A stretch of DNA of 64,000 nucleotides, from NCBI GenBank assembly GCA_016801885.1, contig CM028898.1, forward strand, positions 9,816,177-9,880,176, in the 5' to 3' direction. Shown piece by piece: positions 1 through 12,513 of this stretch. The translations under genes and the position numbers were made by a program. This stretch comes from Toxotes chatareus (taxonomy: Eukaryota > Chordata > Actinopteri > Toxotidae). Under the pieces are notes generated by a model. It was given only the letters and a program-made list of their open reading frames with translations, made no database searches and was not told the origin of the DNA. The number at the start of each line of letters is the position of its first letter. Position 1 is the stretch's first letter.

Positions 1-415
1 ATTAAAATCCAAGGGATGCATCCTCTGGAGAAAAACGGATGTATTCAGTGAATGTAATGGTAATCCACTTTACACTTTTTGAGGTGTGTCTTGGTACAGC
101 TGGGAATTTCAGCCTAACCATGATGCTAATGGAGAGGTCATAGGGTTTCCAAAATCAATTGGATTCACCTTCTTGGTCGTAGGAATAACCTGCAAACTTA
201 ATGGGAACTTGGTTATTAGTGTTTAAGGTGTCTAAGAAGGGTTCAAGCACCAGTTAAAATGTCACCCAGGTCACTAGGATTCAAACTTGAGGGCAATTAA
301 TTTCTGTTCCACATTTTACGACAATCCAGTTGATGAGATATTTCACACTGGACCAAAGTGTTGGACTGATGGACCTGCAGGCCATCAGTCTGAGGGACAC
401 TGCCACCCTCTAAAA
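1..415 (+). repeat. Degenerate teleost dispersed repeat, family A
   Basis: Three diverged units of roughly 100-150 bases are recognisable, near 10, 160 and 265. Each carries a remnant of the 'aggattca..cctc' and 'gcaatcca' vocabulary that I know from a widespread percomorph repeat. The end is diagnostic: at about 333-360 the text reads gagatatttcacactggacc followed by aaagtgttggac. Other copies in the window are at 13,995-14,105, 19,300-19,990 (interrupted), 51,010-51,058 and 58,100-58,225. The copy is heavily mutated and has no coding capacity. Its formal family name is not known to me. Confidence 0.6.
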
Positions 416-3400
416 AAAAAAAGGGTGGAAAAACAGGCATAGTGTCATACTCATGCCAAAATCTGCAGTCACACACTCACACACACAAAAACACAGATGA
501 GTCTACACACATACAGACAAATGCATGTGTATGCAAACAGGACACTCATCTGCATACACACACACACACAAACACACACGCAGGCTGTATACAGTACGTG
601 CAGGGATCTTGCATGCTGAGCCGGCACTGGCACACTGGGACTGGCAATGCTTGGTTGGCTGGCTGGCAGAGACAGAGGGATTGGCATAAGATGATTGAAT
701 GAATCCATTGGAGTAACAATGAGAGTGTGGTTCTCAGGCATTATTTTAGAGGGAAAAGGAAAATCACATTATACTGCAAATCAGGTTTAACTGTTTCAAC
801 TCCAGCTGAACTAAACTCACCCTGCAGAGCCTTCCTGCTGAGTATGTAAAATCCTCTGCAACACAATAAACAGCACAAATGAAAGACCACCTGTTGTGAC
901 TCATTATCTGCAGCTGAATATACTTTACAGTACATTGCTGCCAGCCTTTTTCCAATTCATTTTTGTGTTTTAAGACCACTGTCCTGCCTTAGATATAGTA
1001 ATTGCTCTTCATTTATTTCCAAAAGTGCCTGAGATCATAATCAGTCAATGGACATTTTGTCACCTTCATACTTCTAATACTGACAAAATGCCACAATGTA
1101 AATACAACTGATAATTGAAAAATCTATCTTTTGATGAGCTACACTCAATGAGCTTTTAGTGAGTTGTCAAACAGCATGGCTAGGCTTTATCCCCAACTCC
1201 CTCTGACTTACTATGGCTGCAGAGCCATGGAAACCTCATGTGACTGACTTACCTAAAGCAGGAGTAGCAATTCAACACATATCTGTGTAAGAATGTGAAA
1301 ATATTAAGCAAGCATGATATGCCATGTTGTGTTGATGAAATAAAAACAAATCATAGTGCTAGATTATGGTGTAAAAAAATTTTAGTACACTTGGCTCTGT
1401 GCACTTTCAAGAACTAATTAAGAGTGTGTCAGTGCTCTCACTTAAACTTGTGTTACTTTCAGAAGAAAATCTGAACACTACTATTATTCACAGAGAAATC
1501 AAAAGCAGTAAATGTTAAAAGATGCTTTGCATGTGAATCGACTGCTGAAAGGAATCCAAAAAATAGTGGATGAACAGGGCAGCTGAGGACATCCTCTGTA
1601 ATCTTGCCCTGATACAGTGTCACTTGTTGAAAAGAATTCATCACTCTGCTTTGCATTTATGTCTCAAATATTGTTCCATATTTGTTGGCAGAATAAATGA
1701 ATGGTGTCTTCAAGGGAATAGTTCATAAAAAAAAAAGTAAAAGTAAAAAAAAAAAAAGGCCCATAAAGGGACAAGTTGTCCAGTTAGATTTTGAAAGTGT
1801 ATAGGATTTGAGCTGGTGTTATGGCTCCTAAGGACATGGATAACGTGGACCTTGAAGTGAAATAACACTAACACAAAAACTGGAGCTTCAGAAGATTTTG
1901 TGGCGACAGCACGGATATTCTGCTGTAATAAAAGCTACTTCTTACTGAGGGGAGCAGGGATCCTTCGGTTTTTGGAAGATTTACTCCTTCTCTGGCTCCC
2001 AGCTGATTTATTCAGCACAGACATTATAAGAAGGAGAAAGACAACAGAATGAGACAGCATGCAACTGACTGAGCCACACACACACACATATATGCATATA
2101 TATGCATATACACTAGCATTCTCAGAATGCACAAAATATAAGGGCACACAAAAATACAATATTAAACGTGCATGCTCATTGGCTCACAAACCCCCCACAC
2201 ACACACACACGGTCACACACAGGTTTTTTTTTTTTGAAAAGCCTGTCGCAGAGAGAAATGGTTGACATTGCAATTTGCCAGTGACTGTGCAGTCCAGCAC
2301 CATGTCAGTCCAACTAGCCAGGGACTGCCAACACAAACACACACACACACACACAAACACAAAGATATCCACATGCAGAGTTAACTTGAGTCACAGTTAA
2401 GCAGTGTTATGCTTTAGTGTGAGACAGAGGGGTTGCAAGAATGAGAGAAAGAGAAATGTGTTTGCAGTATGTACATTTTTTTTGAGTGCGTCTTCTCCTG
2501 AGACCACAGTAGAGGGATTTTGATTTGAGAATTTCCTCTTCAAATGTCACATATCCTCCTCGCCGTGAAATAGCCTCACTATTGTGAATCCAGGTCAAAG
2601 CTATGATCCCCAATTGACTTTGCCGATTAAATCCAGTCGTGACAGGGAGATGCAGACCAGACTCAGAAGAATTGTTGCAGAAATATTTTTAAGGTCTTAA
2701 GGTATGTTTATGGTCCATGCATGACAAAATCTTGGGGGAATTTAAGTATGATTGCCTCCCACCTAGTGTATTGGACACTAGACTGACATAAGCTCTTGTG
2801 GCCTGAGCGAACATCTGTACTAATGGTGCATCGGCTGATGTAGTTTCACTGCATAATTTCTGATTTCTAGAGCTGACAAAGTTGCACTCTCATATGATGT
2901 ATGCTGAGCACAGATACAGCAAGGTGGAAGCACCTGAAAATATGGAGCATATCAAGCACACAGAAAGAGAACTGACAGATCAGAGAAACAGTGGGCTCAC
3001 AGTTGGCAAGTCTGTCCACCAGCAAACATGGTTATCTCTGAGGGTATTTGGATCTCTGGTATCTAGTGCTTTTTTTTCTTCAAAAGAAAAGATGCCAAAG
3101 ATGCCATTCGAAGAATATTAAAACCACATAAAATCTACCATAACTACTTACCAGAGAAGTAGCGTTAAGATCATGAGCCATGACCACAACAGTCTCTCCA
3201 ACGGTCTGGGGAGTTTGTGCTAACTATCTCAACAAAAAGCAGTTCAAATGTGAAAGGACCAAAGCCTTCTAGCTCCTGTACTAACTGATGTAACCTCATA
3301 AAATGAATTTTATTTTTCAAGACTGATTTGATATATTATTTCAACTTTTTTCTCCGGTCTCTCAGTTTATACTCTCGACACAAGTATTTGCACACTCAAC

Positions 3401-5180
3401 TCTCATCTCTCTGGCACAATGCATGTTGTATCAGAAACAATGTGCCAGAGAGGGCATTCAAAAAAAGCGAAGGACAGGAAGACATCCTTCGGCTGTGACA
3501 CAGGACAGTGATGTCAGCCATTGATGATTGATTGAGTTTATGCTGAAACACCCTCGGTGGATTCTGCTGAGTAGAAAAGGTGATAATGGTGTGGTGAGGT
3601 GACTCTGGGACTTCCAACAGATGGCTGAACATGAGAAATGAGCAGGGCAACGGTCGTAGTGCTGGCAAAGGACGAGTCTGACAATTGAATAGTTGTTGGA
3701 TATGATTGGTTTTCCCACCACGGGGGTAAAATAGGTTTGGTGAGCTGTGTGTTAATGCGTGCGCTGCTGTGGGGAAAGTATCAGTAGAATATGTGAATCA
3801 CTCTCCCCAAACATTTGGTCATGAATTCCAAATGTGTTACACACTCTGTGTGTGTGTGTGTGTGTGTGCAGTTATTGATGCAGGAAAGGGGGTCAGGCAG
3901 AGCTCATTCTTTCTTTTCTTTTCCCTCTAGAGCTTGATTCTCTCTTCTCTCCTCCTCTGTCCTCTTTCTCCCGAGATCTTACTCACAGATAACTAAAATT
4001 CAATCACAAACAAACAAAAAACAAAACACTTGTGCATTTTCTTTGCTTCAAATGTATATTTTTGTCCCTCTTAATGCTGTTGTGTACACAGCCTCCACAC
4101 ATTACATCCACTCTCCCACCTCATCCTTCTAAGATGATCCAAAAGGGACCAGGAATTAATTTATGCCAAATCCTGCTGGCAGAGGATCCAGAACCCATCA
4201 CTGTTGCACCACCTGTGCACCCGAGCCATTTGGCCTGGATCTGGCAGTTTTGACATTCAACCAGACATTTTAGTGGGAAGAAAAGAAGTTGCAGTATAAT
4301 GATGCAATTGCTGCTCGGCAGATGATGGCTCCAAAACACCATGTGTCAGATTTACATGTAGTGTGGGGATCCTGACTATGAAAGGTTTAATTAAATGCTA
4401 AGAAACAGGCCCACAGCTTTGAGCTGTGCTGGAAAACTCAGGACTGAGTCGTTGTCTCTGGGTCAAAAGAGGACTTACTGTGTGAAAAACTAAATGTTTT
4501 AGTTTTTTAGTTTAGTTTCGTCCATTTCTCAATACTTTACTTTTGTAGCCTTTCTATGGCCCTCAACCAATACAAGCCAAATTTGTATTTTTTAATTTTT
4601 TTTTTTTTTTTTTTGGCATGTCTCTATCTTCACCAGACTAGATGGGAAATCTAGTTTGAGAAAAAAAAGCCACAAAAATCATTAGAACAGGTCACAACAA
4701 AAAATATCAACATGTTTTTGAAGAATATTTTGAGGAAATGTAATAATTAGAGTTTATTGCAGCATCATGCCCCCCAGGACCCAATGCCACCCAATACAGA
4801 GCTGTGTTTTTAATAGTTAAAGAAAGTCTAGGGCACAAAGGAATAAGCCACACTGACAATACTTGAAAGTAAGATAAACTGTTTTTTATGTATGTATATA
4901 TTATCATTATTGTTAATAATAATAATAATAACAACAATAATAATAATAATAAAATGTATTATGCAGAAATCAGTAAAAATCAGCTGTTACAAAGTGCTTT
5001 GCAGAAGATTCATCCTTTAATGTTAATTCCTAAAATTTCTCTGGATGACGTGACGATTAACAATAACACAGCGGGCTTTTATTTTGTAAGTCAGGTACTC
5101 GTGGTGCCTCTCTGTCTTTCACCTGTCATCGGGGTGGCCAGAGTAATGGATGCTAGCTGATCCTAATGGAGCTCAATTTT
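416..5180. other. Intergenic sequence upstream of the candidate promoter
   Basis: No supportable gene is seen. The stretch holds scattered (CA)n tracts at 545-585, 2,193-2,218 and 2,332-2,360, a (TG)n tract at 3,845-3,869, an (AAT)n-like tract at 4,909-4,950 and several A/T homopolymers. The ORFs here are short and mostly read through the CA/TG repeats. A patch at about 2,470-2,660 is free of simple repeats and could be a regulatory element, but nothing proves it. Confidence 0.5.
4909..4950. repeat. (AAT)n-type trinucleotide repeat
   Basis: The run is an imperfect aat/aac array (taataataataac followed by aacaataataa). It lies about 300 bases upstream of the CpG-rich promoter patch. Confidence 0.9.
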
Positions 5181-5517
5181 TGCTCTAAAACGGCAAAACT
5201 TTTCACAAAACAGCTGTGAGATTGAGTCGATAGTTTCCCCTTTAGCTCGTCAGCAAACAAACGTGTCCTGCTCCCGTTAATTCAGCCCTGAAACCACCTG
5301 TCCGCAGCAGGTGTCGCCACGTGCGGAGGACGCCGACGCGTTTACTGCGGTTTAAAACCATCTCACAGGACAGCGACCTGCTCCAGGGACATGCAACGTC
5401 AGGCCTTCACCCTGCATGAACGACTGCTTTGTTGTCATCCTTCTCCACCGATGCTCGGTTAAAAACTGAGATTTGAAAGAGAACTGACTGAATCATTGGA
5501 CCATTGGAAATATTACC
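5181..5517 (+). promoter_or_regulatory. CpG-island-like promoter and 5' UTR
   Basis: By hand count about 19 CpG dinucleotides fall in 5,181-5,480, eight of them in 5,281-5,340. Flanking DNA has only a few per 300 bases. A perfect CACGTG E-box lies at 5,318-5,323. No convincing TATA box is seen, which fits a CpG-type promoter. Two ATTGGA motifs (reverse CCAAT) lie just upstream of the ATG at 5,518. The dense CpG followed directly by an ATG and splice donor is the main reason to place a plus-strand transcription start here. The exact start site cannot be fixed from sequence. Confidence 0.55.
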
Positions 5518-5536
5518 ATGGAGGCCGTCATTAAAG
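5518..5536 (+). CDS. Candidate first coding exon of an unidentified gene
   Basis: The ATG sits in a good initiation context (ttaccATGG) directly downstream of the CpG-rich patch. The exon encodes MEAVIK and then one extra base before a strong donor, AAAG|gtaagc, so it ends in phase 1. Reading on without splicing gives a stop after 14 codons, so splicing would be needed for a useful protein. The next candidate exon at 14,601 starts with two bases that complete the codon as GTG (Val). I do not recognise the N-terminus. An alternative is that this is a non-coding first exon, or that the ATG and donor co-occur by chance. Confidence 0.45.
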
Positions 5537-7551
5537 GTAAGCAGTTTAAATCACTTTATTAGGCGTACTTTACAGGTAAACTTGTGCTGTTGTTGGGTTT
5601 TGTGTTGTTGTTCCTGTGGTTTTGAAAGGACAGTAAATATACAAGTGATAATGGATGTAACGATGTTGCCGCTTCTGGCAGGTGTGTTGTTATGTGCTAA
5701 GCTGTCATACTCTTTGTTTCAGGTAGGCTGGTTGTGTTGGTCTTTTTGTTTTTTTAACTGCTTGCACTTTGATGCTTCCATCTTTAATGGTTTGTGTGTC
5801 GCTGCGCCCTCTACCTGGTGTAACAAACTTTTAAAAAAAATTTCCATCTCTTGATTAAAACACGGTGATTGGTTAGTATATCACCTAACCAGAACCAGAA
5901 AAAATAGTACTTAAGAACCTAGGTAATGCATTTTCTGTAAATCCTCCCACAATGTTTCTGACTGGGCCCAAAGCCTCACTAGTAATTTTCATTATCCCTT
6001 AATCTGCTGTATATCAATGAAATATATATATCACTGATATACCCAGACCAAGAGTCCCTAACCTTAAAATCAGAGAAGGTGAAACTAGAAAATGTAGTTG
6101 ACGATGCTTTTGAATTAATTGGCTAATCATTTCAGCTCCATTTCAGTTGCCTAACAGCTGAAGTATATGGAGATTGATGATCTGCTGTGGAAATTATTAT
6201 TACATTATTTGGCTGCATTAAGGCACATAAAGTTAAGTGAGAAGGGTCATGTCAGATTTTTTACTTTTAGGTGCAAGAACAGAGAAGTGGTTAGACCATT
6301 TTCCCAAAATAAAGGTCTGGCACTTGTCAGAGTGGCTTGAGCTCACAAGAGATGGGAGCCATCAATCAGTTTTTAAATGCTGATGGACAAGCAGCAGGCG
6401 CTGTTCAGGACATTCAGCCAAAAGTGAATGGAGCAGAAAGTGCACACAGAGTTTAAAAATGTAACTGGCAATCCTGGTTACTGCTGCCCAAAGGTACCAT
6501 CAAGTTTTAGCAAAGTGAAGGCTGTCCTGGAAATAAAAGAAGAACCATCCATTAAAAAGTATTACAAAAGCAGCAGCAGAACATCCCCGCTGTGGCAGCG
6601 TACCTAATAAATCTATCCTGGACTTGCACTGCTCGTATCACCTCCCATTTCTTTTCCAACACCATGGACTTCAAGTGTGACTCACGACCAGAATTATTCA
6701 GTCTTTCACTCAAGCCTCAAAAAAGAGAATGTACCATTATTGGGACACACAAAGCTCTCTCTGGGGAAATTAGGGTGTTCATTGCCATGTTGGAGTTCAG
6801 TCACACTCTGAACTCAGTAAGCAGGGAATTGAGGAGAATACCAGTGTGTAGCAGAGATCAGAAGAAAATCCAAAATTAAATACTTTGTTCAGAAAGTGCT
6901 TTAGCGTGTGGTAAGTCAGAACATTGCAAAGGCAGTAAGACAGTGTGGATTTATCTTAAATGAATCAGATTTACACCTTAATCCGTGTCCCCTTCGCATA
7001 TTTCTTATCATTACTAATCTTTCTGGAATCCCCAAATTCACACTTCTTTAATCTTGTGAATATCCTTCTTTAATTTGTACTTAAAGTACAGAACTAGTAT
7101 GAAAGGAGCTGTAATGTAAATTTCTGAATCTGTAAATAGCAAATATTTCTTTACTAAAACCTACCAGCATCATCAACAATGTAAAGAATCTGTTCAACCT
7201 AATGGGAACACAGTGAAGACATTTCATTATATTAACGTGTAGATCTTTGCTGCTGCTGCTTTTTTTTTTTTTTCTTAGGATCAATAAAGTTCATCTTACC
7301 AACACGGTTTAGGGACATTTAAGGGAACAAAATTAAATGAATGAAAAACCAAATGGAACTGCAGAGGCAGAACAAAATTTCAACGGTTGTGGCCTGAAAA
7401 AATGCACAAACACACACACACACACACTCTAAAATGGCAGCTTTGAGACTGGTTTATTGATTTGTGATCATGCCTGCAGTGGCATTTCAATCCTTTTTAA
7501 CCAGCAGAGGAAATTCCACTAAGCCATTTATTACAAATGTCACGACAACTG

Positions 7552-7600
<49 letters not shown>

Positions 7601-7955
7601 CATGCATATAGGTGCTTGCTTGCTGTTTCCTGAAAATGTGTGTTAGATTTTGAGTGTGTGTGAGTCTCTGTGCCTATTTTATTTTTTTCTGAATAGTAGT
7701 TGTATGGACATATAAAACATACCGTAGGTGGAAATGTGTGTGTGTGTGTTTGCACCCACCACCCATCCTGCAGGGAGTTTCAGAGAAGGTTCAGACAAGT
7801 GTAGAACAATCACCATGAAGAACAGAGAGAACAGGAAGTAGGAGAGCAGTCTCAGTGGAGGCAAAGATGGAGAGAGAAAGAAAGAAAGAGAGAACAGGAT
7901 GGAGAGTCAAAGAGGAATAAAGAGATTGAGAGAGTGTAGAAAAATATCAAACATC
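5537..7955 (+). other. Proximal part of putative intron 1
   Basis: No gene is seen. The stretch contains a short fragment resembling teleost dispersed repeat family D near 6,095-6,140 (ends in tttcagctcc), a (CA)n at 7,408-7,430 and a long (TG)n at 7,551-7,597. At 7,870-7,895 there is a purine-rich gaaa tract just before the compositional change at about 7,960. Confidence 0.4.
7551..7597. repeat. (TG)n microsatellite
   Basis: An uninterrupted TG run of about 23 units. It creates long artefactual ORFs rich in Cys-Val on one strand and Thr-His on the other. Confidence 0.97.
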
Positions 7956-7959
7956 ATAC

Positions 7960-10900
7960 ATTACTATGACTGACAACTTAGCTGTCATAGGATCAGTGCA
8001 CCTTCTACTAGCTAATTAGATTATTGCAGTGTCAATCGTTGTGCTAGGTTGTATGACTTGCCTACATTCATGCAATAATGAATGCATTTGCTGTATGCTG
8101 TACATTGCTCATCTAATGCGTACCATGTGCTCCGCATTCTACCTCATGTTCCATATATCTAACTATCTGCATGCATATGTACGTTCTGTATGATGTCATA
8201 TGATCTATGTTGAATCTCGATCATCTGACCTTGCATTGCTGACGCTTTCACTTATTACCTCTCATTCAGCTTCATCTACTTCTATTAGCTTACATGCATT
8301 AATGAACATCATTGTGCTCATTCTGATGACTTGCATGATTCGTGTAGACTAGTTACTGTCAACATTGCACTTTTCATCTGCAGGTTACTTCTGGATTATA
8401 GATCCTAGTTACAGTTCAGCTCATTCAAACGTTGCTATTACTCTAATGTCTGTTGCATATCGATGCTTGATTATCTAATCCATGATTGGACAATTGTACT
8501 CGTGTTTCATTACTTACAGTGTTTTACGTAATTCGTAATCGACTCTAGCGATTCAACATGCGTTACTATATCGTATCTGTATCTGAAGTATCAATGTTTA
8601 AAGTGATACAGTTAGTCATTATTCTTATCATACTACTATCTTCGTATATTGCATATAGCATGGTTGCTTTATGTACTGCTATGACTTGTTCAATATCTTC
8701 TAGACTCAACGATGTATCATATGACATTATACTGAATAATCTGCAGTACAGACATGCATCTTTGTTCGCTGATAACTATAAGCTACTTACTGTACTATGT
8801 AGTCTTAACAGCGCATTATTATGAAAGTGAACTTATTCAGATACATATAATGTAGATAATTCAGAATGTAGATAGCATATATTGCTGATGTATTGATAGA
8901 ACATCTCTATTGCACACATACATACACTGTACTGATTAGTTTTCAGACTCATATTATCGCTGTGGCTAGATTACATCATACATAGCTTACATTGATTGGC
9001 ATTTAAATTGACATATGTTCATTCTTAGATTACAGATCAGCTCGCTCGCATGGATGCTCTTGTTAATGTTGAATTGATGTACAGATATGAAGCAACTTTA
9101 TGAGTTACTAATTGCGTCTATCAGCTTGCAATTACAGATCTTTCTATCATGCACATTGATGTAGTTTGATAGGTACATGCGACAAACATTATTATACTTA
9201 GATACTCGAGTAATGATACATCACTATTGATGTTTAAGATTATAACTTGTCAATTCAAGATGACAGTAACATTTGATTACTTTGAACTGAATCAACATGA
9301 ATAACATTTTACTTTGCCAAACTGAATTGATACTAATATGCACCGAATCTAAGACATTCTGATAATGCATAACAATCATTTGTCTATTTTTAATCTATTA
9401 CATGTATGCACATACATATGGACATGCACTGAATTTGAAGTTGACTTGAATATGTTTATAAAGTATACAATTTCTATTAAGTGTTATATGGTTTGTAATT
9501 GATGTGCTAGCTAACATTGCATTCTAAATGTAGCTATGCAACTAAATATTATTATTAAGAGTTATGCACATTACTCATTAGACAGTCCATGATCTTAGCA
9601 ACAAGGACATTTACAATAGTTAATAATTTGACATTGAATAACATTACAACTTAACATTTATACTACATGAATTAGTTATAGTTACGTTAATGTATAATGA
9701 GAACTTTAGTTTATGATTCTTGAGTTGGCATTAACGATGATCAAGTCAAACTTTAATTAAGCTAAGTACATTAAACAGCTTAATCTACATCAGATTTCAG
9801 AGTGATATTAATACTTTGTCAGAATTGCTTGTTTAAGCTTAAATTGCAAATTAAGTACATTCAAAGCTTGGGTTTTCATCTTTATTAATTATCTAAGCAG
9901 TACTATACTCAGAGTGCAACATTATATGTCTTCTATGCAATTACATGAATCAACAGATACTTTAACTCACTATTGATCTACTAATTCTATTTATATTTCA
10001 TATGTAAGTATTTCTTCATTAGTTAATTGCAATCGAGTTATACGAACTATCAATGTAGTTACATCCTATAGTCTGTATGTATCAAATATGCTTTGAGTAC
10101 AAACTGAGTAATTAGAATGCAATGTACTTTAATAGCTTCCAACATAGAATTATTATGTAATGAAATTGCAATGTATAGAATTCAAATTTGTTATAGCATT
10201 CAAATCGTAATTCATCTTAGTACTATATCACTGTTCATATTTAATTTGATCCAAGAAATCTAGACAATGACAGATTAGTCTGACGATTTACATTCAGTAT
10301 CAGCAATATTAACCAATTAATGTAAAGCTTACGGACTCTTGTCAAGATTCAGACTTAACACATTGTAATGCATAATAATAATATCTGCGTCTAGTTCTCA
10401 TGTGAAAATTTTATATACTAATCTAGACTTCATCTAGCATCAGTACAACAATTGACAACTGATAATTAAGTTTATTGAAATTTAATCAATAAAATAAACT
10501 GAGCATTATCAATACATCTTGATAACATTGAATCATTACATTAATCTAATTCTTTTAACTCTTGATTAGCATAGGATTACTATTTTCGCATTTTACAATC
10601 TATTTCTTAAGCAACATATCTCAGAACTTTAGCTTATCTTCATTATTATTATTATGTTGAAAACGTTATCAAACTGTTAAATTGCAATGTGCTTGACTAC
10701 ATGGTCATGAAATATCAAGCATAATCTTTTAAGTAGTCAATATTGTGAAGTCTTGAATTGATGCTATTTCTGTAGATGACGAGTTGACATATGTTTTCAC
10801 AATTTAATGCACTATTATTAGACCATCATCTTTACAAGGTACATAATGAGAATTCAGTAATCTTCAAGTATCTGCAATGGTTCAGTAGCAAATTGAATAT

Positions 10901-11450
10901 TATTTGTCTACACTGATAGTTCAATGCAAAAATACATTACTTCTTCAATAATCAAGATTATAAAGTTGACATACTAAATGAAACAACAGTTATGAGAAAC
11001 AATAACTATGATTAAGTATGAAGTAACGTACTTAGAAAGCTTATACTCACATCTTGTTTTAAGACATAACATATGTTTACAAACGCTTTAGCTTTAACTC
11101 ACATAAACTGTCAATTTCACTGTCAAGTCTTTGTCTAATTTACAAGTAGCTTAATGCACTAATGACTGATATTGCATAAAGAAGTTACTAAATTAGTAAC
11201 AGGACTGTCAAATTAACATCTGAAAATACTTGACATGTTACGTTACTTTACTCAGACTATTCGGCATATTAGTTATTTGTGTCCTGAATGTTTCAATCTC
11301 ATACATATTGCAAGATTCACTTAACTGTTTTAGAATTAAAATTGTTTTAATTGTAATCAGCACTTAAATAAAATAAAGGTAATTGTTATGCAGTGTTATT
11401 CAGAGTACTTTGAATGTAACTGAGGTAGCATCTTATTATGGATGTCAGTA
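7960..11450. other. Compositionally anomalous 3.4-kb block of unknown origin
   Basis: The text changes abruptly after the purine-rich tract at 7,870-7,950. From there to about 11,450 I see no homopolymer longer than five bases and no di- or tetranucleotide microsatellite, only a short ATT run near 10,640. GG and CC steps are very scarce: 8,521-8,940 holds one GG and no CC in 420 bases. The words ATG, CAT, TGCA, TACA and GATA-like steps dominate. CpG is not absent; six occur in 8,521-8,580 alone. The left third is moderately AT-rich and the rest becomes strongly AT-rich (TTAAGC, AATTGC, TTAAT words). No tandem unit, coding region, terminal repeat or known repeat family is visible. Normal sequence with T-runs, G-runs and (TG)n resumes after about 11,460. 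Confidence 0.75.
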
Positions 11451-12445
11451 ATGCAAATGTGTGGCTGTGTGCATGCATATGCACAGCATGTACATTCCAT
11501 CTAATATCTGCCTGGACGTGTATGTCTGTACTGAAATAGTGTGTGACTTAAATTAAGTTGTATGTGGAGGTGTTTTTTTTTTTTTTTCCTTTTTGAGCCT
11601 TTGAAATCCTATAATGTGAACCTTGTCACTCCCTGCCTGCGGTCTTAGAAAATCAAGCTGAAAAGTGTGAACAGCATGGGTTGTTCAGGTGTAAGGCTTT
11701 GTTGTCATAAGGTCTTTGATATTTGGCAGCTTTTTTAAAGCCAAGTGAGATGGGCTGTGCAAGTAGCGGTGAGGGCAATTAACTGATTCATACCTGAACC
11801 AGTACTACGGCACATAAGAATTAATATAAAACATGTACCAGAAGCAACGGGTATATCTTCTTTATTGTTTTACACGTCTGTTTCATTGTGATATTTTGCT
11901 TTTTCCCTCTTTTTTTAAATAATTGTTCAGCTTCCTCGAAATGGCTTGTAAGCATTACACATTCTCCTCTATTACTAATAAACATTTTTTCCAATGTTTT
12001 CAATAGCAAATAAACATAAAGGTGAGAAATATCTGCTAATATTATAAAGATGCCTTCTGGATATTTCTTGTGAACAAACGTAAGGTATGTTTTCATTCAT
12101 TGTTACAGACCAAAAGTGAGCTTTAATGTGTGTTGAATGCCCTCCATGCCTTTCCTTCTTGCACATTGCAGCATATCCAGGTGTTTAACTTCCACTTGAT
12201 CAGATAGTGTGAAAACATTTGCATTTGTGTCCTCATACGCATTAGATAAACAAAATAGGGATCCACTCACTGAAGACCCTTGGTTTGGTCTGGTTGGTAA
12301 GCGATTTGACAAAAGTTACATGTTGCGCTGTAAAATGTACTGTAAAAATTCAGTTTTCACCTGCATATAGCCTGACCAATACTGGATTTTAGGGAGGACA
12401 GTTTATTGATAAAGTAGAATGATGTAGTAAAAGTACATATATATG

Positions 12446-12446
<1 letters not shown>

Positions 12447-12510
<64 letters not shown>
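12447..12510. repeat. (TG)n microsatellite, about 32 units
   Basis: A perfect TG run preceded by a short acatatatatgc tract. It is the longest pure dinucleotide array in the window and is likely to be highly polymorphic. Confidence 0.98.

Positions 12511-12513
<3 letters not shown>

Noticed and set aside
2407..2613. Minus-strand 68-codon ORF with a protein-like middle
   Set aside because: No paired splice sites or start context were found; it may be a conserved non-coding patch instead.
8558..8824. 88-codon ORF inside the anomalous block, with a hydrophobic stretch near residues 14-34
   Set aside because: It is isolated, has no promoter or recognisable family, and its hydrophobicity follows from the ATT/ATC/TTA-rich composition of the block.
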